64,000 bases of DNA from CBDCYN01 sp965224205. GTDB lineage: Bacteria > Planctomycetota > Phycisphaerae > Phycisphaerales > Phycisphaeraceae. The translations under genes and the position numbers were made by a program. A model generated the notes under the pieces. The model was not told the origin of the DNA and made no database searches. It saw only the letters and a program-made list of their open reading frames with translations. Where the stretch lies: assembly GCA_965224205.1 (NCBI GenBank), contig CBDCYN010000025.1:62001-126000 (forward strand), read 5' to 3'. Numbering within the stretch: position 1 is the first letter of the stretch; the number at the start of each line of letters is the position of its first letter. This document shows positions 36,451 to 53,704 of the stretch, in pieces.

Positions 36451-38787
36451 ATGTCCACTGTGGCCGACCCAGCCAAAGCGCGCCGTGTCGAGCTGATCCT
36501 GCGTCAGATCGACTCCCTGCCCACGCTGCCCGCGATCGCCACCAAGCTGTTATCGCTGACAACCCGTGACGACTCACATGTTCGCGAGGTGATCGATCTG
36601 GTCTCGTCCGATCAGGCCCTGACCGCCAAGATTCTTTCCCTGTGCCGACGGGCCTACCGGGGCGTGCGCAACGATGTGCTGACGATCGAGAAGGCGGTCC
36701 TGCTATTAGGCTTCAACGCGATCCGCAGCGCCGTCCTGTCGCTGAAGGTTTTCGAGGTCTTCGACGCCCCTCGCCCCGACGCGTGGCGTGACCCCCAGAC
36801 CGGGCAGTTGGCCCCGGGCGCATCCAGCGACGACGACCCAATCCATGGCCCCCAGGAGCCGGGCGCCCGATTCGACCGCGCCAATTTCTGGCGGCACTGC
36901 CTGGCGGTGGGGATCGCCTCAGAACTCATCGTCGCCGCCCACCCCAACGACCCGCAGCTCACCGCGTCCGAGGCCTTCGTATGCGGCCTGCTCCACGACG
37001 TGGGCAAGCTCGCCCTCGACTACATGCTGCCCAAGAGTTTCGCGCGGGTGATCGAGCTCACCGAGCTCAACCAGGGCAACATCTCCAACCTCGAGCGGCG
37101 CATCATCGGCCTCGACCACCACACCGCTGGCAAACGCCTCGCCGAACAATGGCAGCTGCCGGACATGATCCGCGACTGCATCTGGCTGCACGGGTCGACC
37201 TACGACTCGGTGCCGAAGCTGCCCCACCGGCGGATGATCGGGCTCGTGAGCCTCGCGGACCTGCTGGCGCGGCGCAACCACCTCGGGTACAGCGGTAACT
37301 TCTCATTCAATCAGACGCAGAAAGACCTCGCCGAAGCCCTCGGGTTCAAGCCCCACCTCGTCGAGTCCGTGACCAATCAGCTCCACGAAGAGCTCATCAA
37401 GCGTGAGTCGGTCCTGGGCCTGGAAGACAAACCCTCTCGCGAGATTTTTCTTCAGTCGATCCAGCAGGCCAACCAGGTCTTGGGTCGGCTCAATACCGCC
37501 CTGGAGCGTCGCAACCGCACCGCGACCAACCAGGCGCGCATCCTCGACGCGGTCACCCTGTTCCAGTCCCAGATCACCCCCGACCGCAGCGTCCAAGACG
37601 TGATCGATCAGGTGGTACTCAATGCGTCGCAGATCCTCGGCCAGGGGTTCTATGCGGTTCTGTACCAGCCCCAGGTCAAACACACCGCCGAGCCCCAGCC
37701 GTTGATGCTCTGCGAGTACTCAGCCGGCCACGATGAGCCGGGGCCGCCTCACATCCAGTACCTCAACCCCCCGGGTCAGACTATGTCGCTAGCGGACCTG
37801 CGCACCGACTTTTCGATGTCGCTGAGCATGATGGGATTCTTCCCTTGGCTGGCCAATTACCTCAGTGAGGGCCTGGAGCTTTGGGAAATCAAGATGCTGC
37901 CGCTGACCTGCGGTTGGGGGACCGTCGCGGTCATCCTCCATACTTGTGGGCACCTGCCGGCCCGCCAGCAGCTCCAAGCCGTCACCGGGTGCTGGGGGTC
38001 GGCGATCGGGTATGCGGCCCAGCAGGAGAGCACCGTGCGCCTCGGGGAGGAGCTAGCCGAGGCCAACCGGGCCCTGAGTGAAGCCCAGGACCGCCTAGTC
38101 CGCACCGCCTCGATGGTGAGGCTGGGCGAGATGGCCGCCGGGGCCGCCCACGAGATGAACAACCCCCTTGCGGTGATTTCCGGACGCAGCCAGCTGTTGA
38201 CCATGAGCCTTTCGCCCGGGTCCAAGGAGCAACAAGCCGCCCAGACGATCTTCGAGCAAAGCCATCGTTTAAGCGACCTGATCACCCTCTTGCGGCTATT
38301 TGCCGACCCGCCGAAACTCGAGCTGGAACCGACCGATATCGGCCGGCTACTCGATGACACCATCAAGCGGGTGCGACGTGACCTGCCCCAGAACGAGTCG
38401 ATGAAGCCGATCTCCCTCCAAGTCAAGAGCGGCTTGCCGCAGGTCTCGGTCGACGGCGAACAGCTGGCAATCGCGGTCAAGGAGGTGCTGCTCAACGCGA
38501 TCCAGGCGATGCCGAAAAAGTCGGTCTACGTCATTGCACGCGCCGACCCGGAGCACCGCAACCTGGTGATCCAGGTCAAAGACGACGGCAAAGGGATGGA
38601 CGAGTACACCCGCCTGCACGCGACCGATCCGTTCTTTAGTGCCAAGGCCGCGGGGCGGCAGATCGGCATGGGTTTAGCCCGCGTCGACCAGATTGTCGCC
38701 GCTCACGGCGGGCAGCTTGAGATACGCAGCATCTTAGACGGCGGGACCGTGGTGACTTTATCCATCCCGCTCGACTCGCCTTTGTGA
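36451..38787 (+). CDS. HDOD domain, GAF-like region and histidine kinase in one protein
   Basis: Predicted soluble sensor kinase of 778 residues. Residues about 15-280 are an HDOD domain (IDSLPTLPAIATKLLSL, SDQALTAKILSLC, FWRHCLAVGIASELI, CGLLHDVGKLALDYM). In the middle, about 350-530, lies a GAF-like sensor region. Residues about 550-780 are a kinase: H-box AAGAAHEMNNPLAVISGRSQ (phosphoaccepting His), N-box VKEVLLNAIQAM, G1 KDDGKGMD, G2 GMGLARVDQIVAAHGG. No membrane segment. HDOD domains in bacteria recognise or mediate unknown signals; their fusion to a full kinase is not common. It lies between a receiver-HTH and a degenerate receiver-GAF gene. Confidence 0.92.
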   Translation: MSTVADPAKARRVELILRQIDSLPTLPAIATKLLSLTTRDDSHVREVIDLVSSDQALTAKILSLCRRAYRGVRNDVLTIEKAVLLLGFNAIRSAVLSLKVFEVFDAPRPDAWRDPQTGQLAPGASSDDDPIHGPQEPGARFDRANFWRHCLAVGIASELIVAAHPNDPQLTASEAFVCGLLHDVGKLALDYMLPKSFARVIELTELNQGNISNLERRIIGLDHHTAGKRLAEQWQLPDMIRDCIWLHGSTYDSVPKLPHRRMIGLVSLADLLARRNHLGYSGNFSFNQTQKDLAEALGFKPHLVESVTNQLHEELIKRESVLGLEDKPSREIFLQSIQQANQVLGRLNTALERRNRTATNQARILDAVTLFQSQITPDRSVQDVIDQVVLNASQILGQGFYAVLYQPQVKHTAEPQPLMLCEYSAGHDEPGPPHIQYLNPPGQTMSLADLRTDFSMSLSMMGFFPWLANYLSEGLELWEIKMLPLTCGWGTVAVILHTCGHLPARQQLQAVTGCWGSAIGYAAQQESTVRLGEELAEANRALSEAQDRLVRTASMVRLGEMAAGAAHEMNNPLAVISGRSQLLTMSLSPGSKEQQAAQTIFEQSHRLSDLITLLRLFADPPKLELEPTDIGRLLDDTIKRVRRDLPQNESMKPISLQVKSGLPQVSVDGEQLAIAVKEVLLNAIQAMPKKSVYVIARADPEHRNLVIQVKDDGKGMDEYTRLHATDPFFSAKAAGRQIGMGLARVDQIVAAHGGQLEIRSILDGGTVVTLSIPLDSPL

Positions 38788-38866
38788 TCGGCCGATACAA
38801 GCTCTGGTGGGGCTCGTAACGGACTGGATTCGAGGCTAAACGCGCCTCACGAGGTAGGAGAAAGCA

Positions 38867-39970
38867 GTGTCACGTCAACCCCGATCCGCGAAAAAGGACA
38901 CGACCTTGTCGACCGGGAAAAACGACCCTCTGAGGGTGCTGCTCGTCGATCACGACAGCCGCGTCGGGCGGCAGGTGGCGCGGTACCTAGCGAGCATGCG
39001 GATCGAGCTGGTTCACGTCGATACCCTCGCCCAAGCACGTCAGCACACCAAGCAGAACCCGTTCGATCTGGCGCTGATCGCCGTCGAGCTGCCCGACGGC
39101 CCGGGCCTGTCCCTGGCCAAGCAGCTGCGCGACGAGCGATCGTGCATCACCCAGACGATTCTGCTCACCGACCGCCCTAGCCTTGAACAGACGGTCCAGG
39201 CCCTGCGCAGCGGGGTGGGGGACCTATTGGTCAAACCCCTTAAACGCGACGAAGTCTACGACCGGATCCTCCACGCGGCCGCCCGCTGGAAAGACGACCA
39301 CCAGTCCCAGCGTCGGCTCCAGCGGCTTCGACGCACGTGCAAGAAGCTCAAGAACGCCCGCGACGAGGTCTCCCGCCAGGTCGACGTATTGTGCAACGAC
39401 CTGGTCACCGCCTACCAGGAATTGGCCCAGCAGCTGCACGTGGCGGTCGAGACCAGCGAGTACTGCGGCATCATCCGTGAGGAGCTCGACCTCGAGGCCC
39501 TGCTTCACCGCACCCTCGAGTACATCCTCGAAAAAGCCGGGCCCACCAACGCGGCGATCTACCTGCCGGCGACCTGCGACGAGTATACCCTCTCGGGTTA
39601 CGTCAATTTCGATTGCACCGACGAGGCAGCCGAGATCCTCTGGCAGTACCTCGCTGATGAGGTCACCCACAAGATCGCCGACCGCACCGACCCGATCCTG
39701 ATCACCGGCAACGAGATGATCGCCCAGTGGCTGGGCACCGACAACACCTACCTGACCGAGAGGCAGGTCCTGGCGTATCCCTGCCTCCATGAAGACGAGG
39801 TGCTGGCCATCATCATCCTGTTCCGCGACGAGTGCGACCCGTACGAAAACAACCTCGTGGACACGTGCCGCGCCGTCGCGCCCGTCATCGGTCGTCATCT
39901 GGCCAAGGTCGTCCGCATCCATCACCGCCACCTGCCGGCGATCGACGACGCCAGCGATAAGTATATTTAG
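38867..39970 (+). CDS. degenerate receiver fused to GAF domain
   Basis: 367 residues, GTG start at 38867 with AGGAGA upstream. Residues 22-130 fold like a receiver (LRVLLVDHDSRVG, QTILLTD, LLVKPLKRDEV), but the phosphoacceptor position is Ala72 (ALIAVELPDG) and the second acidic-pocket residue is His29, so it is unlikely to be phosphorylated. A coiled-coil linker (about 140-190) follows, then a GAF domain (210-350) with LEALLHRTLEYILEKAGPTN. The output may be protein binding or ligand-gated. Third gene of the cassette. Confidence 0.88.
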   Translation: MSRQPRSAKKDTTLSTGKNDPLRVLLVDHDSRVGRQVARYLASMRIELVHVDTLAQARQHTKQNPFDLALIAVELPDGPGLSLAKQLRDERSCITQTILLTDRPSLEQTVQALRSGVGDLLVKPLKRDEVYDRILHAAARWKDDHQSQRRLQRLRRTCKKLKNARDEVSRQVDVLCNDLVTAYQELAQQLHVAVETSEYCGIIREELDLEALLHRTLEYILEKAGPTNAAIYLPATCDEYTLSGYVNFDCTDEAAEILWQYLADEVTHKIADRTDPILITGNEMIAQWLGTDNTYLTERQVLAYPCLHEDEVLAIIILFRDECDPYENNLVDTCRAVAPVIGRHLAKVVRIHHRHLPAIDDASDKYI

Positions 39971-40174
39971 GCCCGGCTCTGTGGGGCACCGCGGAGAACC
40001 TCACGTTGTGAGGCCGCCGCGATGTGGGAGCCTGTCGGCTGCATTTCAACGTAGAGACCGCCTCCATTATACTTTGACGGGTCCGCGTTCGGTGGAGACG
40101 GCAACCCGTAGGTGATGGCCTGTTCGCGATCCGCCGATCGTATTTCCAACCAACGAATCACCGAGGCAACCACC

Positions 40175-40918
40175 ATGGCCGGTCACAGCAAGTGGGCGAA
40201 CATCAAGCACAAGAAGGCGAGGAACGACGCCAAGCGGGGCAAGGCATGGAGCAAGTGCGCCCGGGCGATCATCGTCGCGGCTAAGAACGGCGGCGGCGAC
40301 CCGGCGATGAACCTGACCCTGCGTTACGCGATCGACGATGCCAAGGCCGAAAACATGCCCAAGGACACGATCGCCAACGCGGTCAAGAAGGGCACCGGCG
40401 ACCTCGAAGGCGTCAATTATGAGTCGATCATCTACGAGGGTTACGGGCCCAACGGGGTGGCGGTATTGCTAGAGATCCTCACCGACAACCGCAACCGCAC
40501 CGCCCCGGAGATCAAGAAGATCTTCGAGAAGCACAATGGCAACCTCGGCACCAGCGGGTGCGTGGCGTACCTGTTTCAGATCAAGGGCGAGGTCTATGTG
40601 CCCAAGGCATCGGTCGACGAGGATCAACTCATGGAATCCGCTCTCGAGGCCGGGGCGGAGGATGTGGTGGACGACGGCGAGTCGTGGCAGGTGCTCTGCG
40701 ACCCGGCCGACCTGGCCGCAGTGGGGGACGCATTCGAGAAAGCGGGCATCACGATCGAGTCATCGACGATCACCCGCCTGCCCGACACGACCGTCGAGTG
40801 TTCCGGCAGGGACGCCGAAAAGGTCATGACTCTCATGGAAGCCCTCGAGGACCACGACGACGTGCAGAAAGTCCACGCCAATTTTGAGATCCCCGACGAA
40901 GAACTGGCGGCGATGTGA
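40175..40918 (+). CDS. YebC/PmpR-family protein (TACO1-like)
   Basis: 247 residues from ATG 40175. The N-terminus is the family signature (MAGHSKWANIKHKKARNDAK), followed by MPKDTIANAVKKGTGD, IIYEGYGPNGVAVLLEILTD and NLGTSGCVAYLFQIKG. Members were described as transcriptional regulators and, more recently, as translation factors that relieve polyproline stalling. The usual ruvABC neighbours are absent. An extended start at 40112 adds 21 unsupported residues. Confidence 0.95.
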   Translation: MAGHSKWANIKHKKARNDAKRGKAWSKCARAIIVAAKNGGGDPAMNLTLRYAIDDAKAENMPKDTIANAVKKGTGDLEGVNYESIIYEGYGPNGVAVLLEILTDNRNRTAPEIKKIFEKHNGNLGTSGCVAYLFQIKGEVYVPKASVDEDQLMESALEAGAEDVVDDGESWQVLCDPADLAAVGDAFEKAGITIESSTITRLPDTTVECSGRDAEKVMTLMEALEDHDDVQKVHANFEIPDEELAAM

Positions 40919-41044
40919 ATACTTACGGGTGAGCTGCGCTCCGCAGCGATGGATCAGGCTGTTCGCCATGGAGCTAAGGGCTTCGACGGCAAGATACTCT
41001 CCCCATCCTTACCTCACCTCTATAGCCTGACAGTACAACTAAAA

Positions 41045-41081
41045 AATAAAGGCCCGGCGAGGCCGAAGCCAAGCCGAGCCC
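41045..41081 (-). terminator. terminator-like hairpin after yebC-type gene
   Basis: GGCCCGGCGAGGC-CGAA-GCCAAGCCGAGCCC forms an imperfect stem. T-rich sequence follows on the minus strand only (complement of 41041-41050), so it would terminate minus-strand transcripts best. No minus gene is nearby; it may still end the yebC-type transcript. Confidence 0.4.
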
Positions 41082-41445
41082 TTCCGGGGGCAAGTATTTG
41101 AATGGCCCAGATCAGCGAGCCATTGATTGGGGTATAATACCCGATTGATACTCAGTTGACAAGTTAAAAATCATTCAAAGAAAGAAAAAAAAGAAAATCA
41201 ACAATAAACATATAAAAACAACGATTTTATTGTTGGTTTGTGTGAGATCTGATAGATAAGAATTCTGATGAAAATCCTTCCCAGGCCGTGTGATGTTAGT
41301 GTTTGCAGCTCAGCTGTGAGGGGGGATCATCGGTTAGAATTTGTTGTCAGGAGGTCTCTGTAAACGGATAGTAGATCAGAGATCGGTCATAAATAGCGTA
41401 TGCCCGCGTGTGAAGTGACCACAAAAATGACCAAAGGGACCTTTT

Positions 41446-41523
41446 GAAAACCCTCCAAGCACCGCGTCCCACAGGCTGTGGGACGTTGCTAGAGAGGTTT
41501 TTCCCTCGTTGGAGGGGTTTTTC
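41446..41523 (+). ncRNA. candidate structured leader RNA upstream of rpoB
   Basis: An outer stem (GAAAACCCTCCAA at 41446-41458 with TTGGAGGGGTTTTTC at 41509-41523) encloses two hairpins: CGTCCCACA-GGC-TGTGGGACG at 41465-41485 and GAGG-TTTTT-CCCTC near 41494-41507. That is a three-way junction about 300 bases before rpoB. The rest of 40919-41818 is AT-rich and shows no gene. Confidence 0.45.
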
Positions 41524-41818
41524 AGAAATATTTCTCGTGTTTTTGTTAATTTCACCCGAAATTTAATCATTCTATTAGTAGCCCCGACCATGAATCGCGG
41601 CGACGTAAATCCACGTTACCAGAAGCGTCTTTATTAGGAACTCCGATCGGGCGCAACCAGCCGAGGGATTTCAGCCAGGCAAGCGGTCGGGCAGTTGATT
41701 TGCATTGTGACGGTTTGGTGATTATAGTTTTACGTTTTAACTACTGGAATATGCTGTGTTGTTGACCGGTCAAGTCCTTCCGTCCCGAAACCCATGAATC
41801 TTTGGCTTGAGGTGATTG

Positions 41819-45610
<3,792 letters not shown>

Positions 45611-45801
45611 TGAGGGACATAGCGATTGGGGTAGGACGGTTGAGGTTTGTCCGTTAGGACAAGACAACCACTTGACCCGGCCCGAAACAGGATATAGACC
45701 CAAGCACACACTTTAGATCGATACCGTGTTCCCTGATATGTGTAGGACAGGAAATCTTTCCGTAACGGCGATAACGGCGATCTCCCTGGGAGCGTAACGA
45801 G

Positions 45802-50238
<4,437 letters not shown>

Positions 50239-50883
50239 CGGCCCGGCCGCGGTATGGTCCTATGTTTGTGGTGATGGGTGGCTAGGGCAGGGCTACGTTT
50301 ATCGAAGATGGACATGCTCCAGGACGAGCCCCTTGTTTGGGGCACGCGTCGTTTAGCCCCAGGCACCCTTTGCTCAAAATTTGGATTACACCCACTTGCG
50401 TCACATGGATAGACGCATCGCGTACCCAAGTTGTAGCGCGCACCGCTGCGGTCTACCTGGATTTTCCTACCATGGTATTTCAGTGAGAACGAAGTTGCCC
50501 TGGTCAAGGATCGTTTAGAGCGTTTGCCGATTTCGTGTACGACGTCAAGTGTCGGGGTATTCCGAGAAGCCCGCTGCCTCACGGTCGCGGCTCGCTGGGG
50601 GCGTCGTACACCATTTCGGGATACGCTCTAAAAGATGTATCGCTCGACAGGGGCGGGATCAGGCCTTGGCGGCCTGTCATGATTCGCGGGACATGTTAAA
50701 ATGTGGGCCATGCGACTGACACGGACGTCTCATTTCGTAGTGTGCCGGTATCCAGGACGATCCTCAGCCCGTGGCTCTTTCGTAGGCCTTCGATTGACCG
50801 TGAGGCAAGAGGGGCGTTTTTGATCACGGGGCAAGTCAAGGGTCGTGTCTTAGGGTTTGTGACCTTGATGGAGTATCTATGAC
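50239..50883. other. intergenic stretch downstream of rpoC
   Basis: 645 bases without a supported gene. A short stem AGGCC-TTGGC-GGCCT occurs near 50665-50679. A copy of GACGCATCGCGTA (50414-50426) belongs to an intergenic repeat also seen near 52026 and 53592. Confidence 0.5.
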
Positions 50884-51675
50884 ATGATGCGTCGTCGTAA
50901 CAGCCCGTCGCCTTATGAAGTGATGACCTCTCCGCAGTATGCGGATGACAAACCTACAGACGACCCGGTTGCTGCCCATCCCCGGTCTGTCGCGGCCCCG
51001 CCGCCCGAAACGATCGAGCATGGCGTGGGCACGGCGGGTTGGTGGGCTAGCTGGTGGGGGCAGACCCAGCATCCGGTGGTGTTGAGGCTGCCCAAAGGTC
51101 AGGCGGCCCTGCTGGGGTTGGTGTTCTTCTTGATGATCCTGTTGGCCTACTGGGTCGGTGTGATGCGCGGGTATCGGTCGGGGCAGCGCGAGCCCAGTCT
51201 CCAGTCGGTCATCGCCACGGAAGCCCTGCCTGATACGCGGTCAAGCAGCCCACCGGTTGCGTTGCCCGATGATCCGGCGACGCGTGACCGGCCCACACGG
51301 GCTGCTCACCTGGGGGATTTTTCGCCAGTGGCTCGGGTTCAATCCGACCCTAGACAGGTCGGTCTAAATTATTTTGTGTTAGCCCATTACCCTAAGGAGG
51401 ACGCCCATCGGTTGGTGCAGTTCCTGGCCAATGAAGGGGTGCCTGCGGCTGGTTTTGGAAAACATGGCAAGAATCGGTATCAGGTGGTCGCCTTAGAGGG
51501 TTTTCATAAGGACGAGCTTGATAGTAGCGATTATAATCAGTATAAGCAGAAGTTATTGCGGTTGGGTCATGTTTGGCACAGCCGTGGCTTGGGGCCGAAC
51601 TTTTCGGGGATCTTCCCGGCCCTATATAACGGCCAGAACGTCGATGAGATGATTATCAGCGAGGTCCAACCATGA
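50884..51675 (+). CDS. single-pass membrane protein with SPOR-like C-terminus
   Basis: 263 residues. The cytoplasmic N-terminus (1-78) is proline-rich; one membrane helix (GQAALLGLVFFLMILLAYWV) follows; the periplasmic region ends in a SPOR-like fold (about 155-245: GLNYFVLAHYPKEDAHRLVQ, LANEGVPAAGFGKHGKNRYQ, VVALEGFHKDE). SPOR domains bind denuded peptidoglycan at division sites, but planctomycete wall chemistry varies, so the ligand is uncertain. It overlaps the next gene by 4 bp (ATGA at 51672). Confidence 0.7.
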   Translation: MMRRRNSPSPYEVMTSPQYADDKPTDDPVAAHPRSVAAPPPETIEHGVGTAGWWASWWGQTQHPVVLRLPKGQAALLGLVFFLMILLAYWVGVMRGYRSGQREPSLQSVIATEALPDTRSSSPPVALPDDPATRDRPTRAAHLGDFSPVARVQSDPRQVGLNYFVLAHYPKEDAHRLVQFLANEGVPAAGFGKHGKNRYQVVALEGFHKDELDSSDYNQYKQKLLRLGHVWHSRGLGPNFSGIFPALYNGQNVDEMIISEVQP

Positions 51676-51881
51676 GTATCGATCCTAGTCTTAAATCGGG
51701 CACCGGTTTGCAGCGTCACCGCAACGTGTTGACTCGCCCGGAGCGCATCGCCCGTTTAGCGGATCGCGGTCAGTTTGACCTAGAAGCAGGAGACCCACTG
51801 GGCCTGCCGAAAGTAGCTAACCGAAAGATATCCGCGGGCGGCAAGGCCAAGAAGAAAGCCAAGGACGAAGAGGCCAAGTAG
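51672..51881 (+). CDS. small basic protein, TIGR04137-like
   Basis: 69-residue basic protein. The start MSIDPSLKSGTGLQRHRNVL and TRPERIARLADRGQF with LGLPKV matches the small basic protein family reported from Planctomycetes, Verrucomicrobia and Chlamydiae (TIGR04137), possibly ribosome-associated. The C-terminal 20 residues are lysine-rich (GGKAKKKAKDEEAK). It is translationally coupled to the SPOR-like gene (ATGA). Confidence 0.88.
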   Translation: MSIDPSLKSGTGLQRHRNVLTRPERIARLADRGQFDLEAGDPLGLPKVANRKISAGGKAKKKAKDEEAK

Positions 51882-52222
51882 TTCTCTTCGTTCATGGACG
51901 CCGGGTCTAGCTGCGCCCCAAGCCGCTACCTTTCATCTCATTTTTACATATCACGGATCCCTTGTGGTCAAACACGCACGTGCCTCGACCGAGATGCCGA
52001 TTAGAAAGTGTGTGGCAAGCCCTTCGACGCATCGCGTTGGAAAACACCGCGTCGGGTATATGCTTGATGCCTGAAACCGGTCCGCCGGGTCCGTGAATCG
52101 TGCGTCCATTCATCGGGGATAGGAATAAATCCCTCCATCGGATCGGACGATACAGAAGGCGTCTGGCAAGAATGCCGGCTTGGATCGATGTCCGTGAGAA
52201 CAGGGGTATGGGGTGTCACAGC

Positions 52223-52846
52223 ATGTCCACGGAGTCAGAAGGACTTCGCAAGGTTTGGGTCGATGAGCTTTCTGCGGGGATGGCCTTGCCCGGCGATCTT
52301 CGGGACCAGGCAGGTCGGGTGATAGCTCGTCGGGGACAGGTCCTCGATGCGAAGCAGGTCTTGCAGTTGAGACGGCGTAGCTTATACGCGGGTCCTGGTT
52401 GGCCCAGCGACCACCGAGGCGAGGTCCCCGACGGGTCCGCCATGGACGAGACCGCGCAAGCCGCCTCACCCCAAGCGGTGATCCAGGCGTTGGCCAAGCA
52501 GCGCGGTAAGACGGCCGTCACTGCTGAGCGGCGCCGACAGGCCCGGCACGCCTGGGATGTCAATCTCACCCTGGATATCGAGGAAAACCTGTCTCAAGCG
52601 GTTTCACGTCGAACGATCAACGTGGTGACCACGGACTTGTCCACGGGGGGGTTCGCGTTCCTCCACCGCCAGTACATCCATCCGGGGTCCGTCATCCGGG
52701 CCCGTTTCGACGCCCTGCCCCGCCGCCCGGTGCTCGCCGGGGTCGTGCGCAGTTGTATCAAGACTCAGGGTATCGACCATCGGATCGGCGTCGAGTTCGT
52801 TCTCCATCACCCCAACCCCGGGAAGACCCGATCGGGGACGGGTTAG
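52223..52846 (+). CDS. PilZ-domain protein
   Basis: 207 residues from ATG 52223. The C-terminal part (about 115-205) is a PilZ domain: RRRQARHAWDVNLTL with the RxxxR c-di-GMP-binding motif, and VVTTDLSTGGFAFLHR with the DxSxxG motif. The N-terminal 100 residues contain a segment (VWVDELSAGMALPGDLRDQA GRVIARRG) like the leader found in many c-di-GMP regulators. An alternative start at 52208 adds five residues and has AGGGG at short spacing. It probably reads cyclic di-GMP; targets are unknown. Confidence 0.85.
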   Translation: MSTESEGLRKVWVDELSAGMALPGDLRDQAGRVIARRGQVLDAKQVLQLRRRSLYAGPGWPSDHRGEVPDGSAMDETAQAASPQAVIQALAKQRGKTAVTAERRRQARHAWDVNLTLDIEENLSQAVSRRTINVVTTDLSTGGFAFLHRQYIHPGSVIRARFDALPRRPVLAGVVRSCIKTQGIDHRIGVEFVLHHPNPGKTRSGTG

Positions 52847-53192
52847 CAACACCTCCCAGAAACCCACGATGTCTAAGATGCCCCAGAATTGATAGTAGAC
52901 ATGGCGCTAAGGTTGAAGCTCATGGGCGTGGAAGGTCTGTGAGGCGCGGTGTAGGCGATGCATCGCTAATCTAAAATATTAGGTCGGGGATGCGTTTGAG
53001 CCCGATCATTGTCTAGCTTCAGACCCGGGCCATGACGCATTTTCGTTTGGGATCGGTATAAAGAGTTGCCACCCGGCAGCAGTTATCATAGTCTTACGAT
53101 CGACAGAACTCACCGGCTTTTCGCGAATGAGCATGGTGCCCGGCGTAGGACTCCAAGCTTGAGTGGAAACGGTAGTCACGGAGTACGGCATC
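52847..53192. other. intergenic stretch without a gene
   Basis: 345 bases; nothing recognised apart from the Shine-Dalgarno GGAG of the next gene. Frames on both strands are short. Confidence 0.5.
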
Positions 53193-53492
53193 ATGAAGAT
53201 CTATGTGGGTAACCTGTCCTTCTCAACGACCGAGGATATCCTCCAGAACCAATTCGGCACGTTCGGCCAGGTGGACGAAGTGGCGTTGATCACCGATCGT
53301 CAAACGGGTCGGTCTCGCGGGTTTGCGTTCGTCACGATGGGCAACGACGAAGAGGCCAAGGCCGCGATCGAGGCCATGAACGGGGTGGAGCTCGATGGCC
53401 GGACCCTGGTGGTCAACGAGGCGCGTCCGAGGATGTCGTCGGGTGGCCGTGGCGGCCCCGGCGGTGGGGGCGGGGGTCGGTTCCGGCGGTAA
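53193..53492 (+). CDS. RRM-domain RNA-binding protein
   Basis: 99 residues from ATG 53193, GGAG nine bases upstream. A single RRM: RNP2 KIYVGNLSF and RNP1 RSRGFAFVTM, then a glycine-rich tail (GGRGGPGGGGGGRFRR). The layout matches cyanobacterial and planctomycete glycine-rich RNA-binding proteins, often cold-induced. Alternative frame start at 53163 adds ten residues without support. Confidence 0.95.
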   Translation: MKIYVGNLSFSTTEDILQNQFGTFGQVDEVALITDRQTGRSRGFAFVTMGNDEEAKAAIEAMNGVELDGRTLVVNEARPRMSSGGRGGPGGGGGGRFRR

Positions 53493-53704
53493 CTGCCTTT
53501 TCCTGGAAATCTATACCCGGGGTGCTTTCAATAGCATTGTGGTCAACCGTTACTGGCACGGGCACGTTGTCGCTGCGCTGTTTAATAAAATAGACGCATC
53601 GCGTATCAAAATACCGCGTCGGGTACGCGCTGGACCCCGAACAATGACTTGCCGCGTACACCAATCGTGCCGCAATTTCATCCGGGATGGGGATAACGAG
53701 CGTC

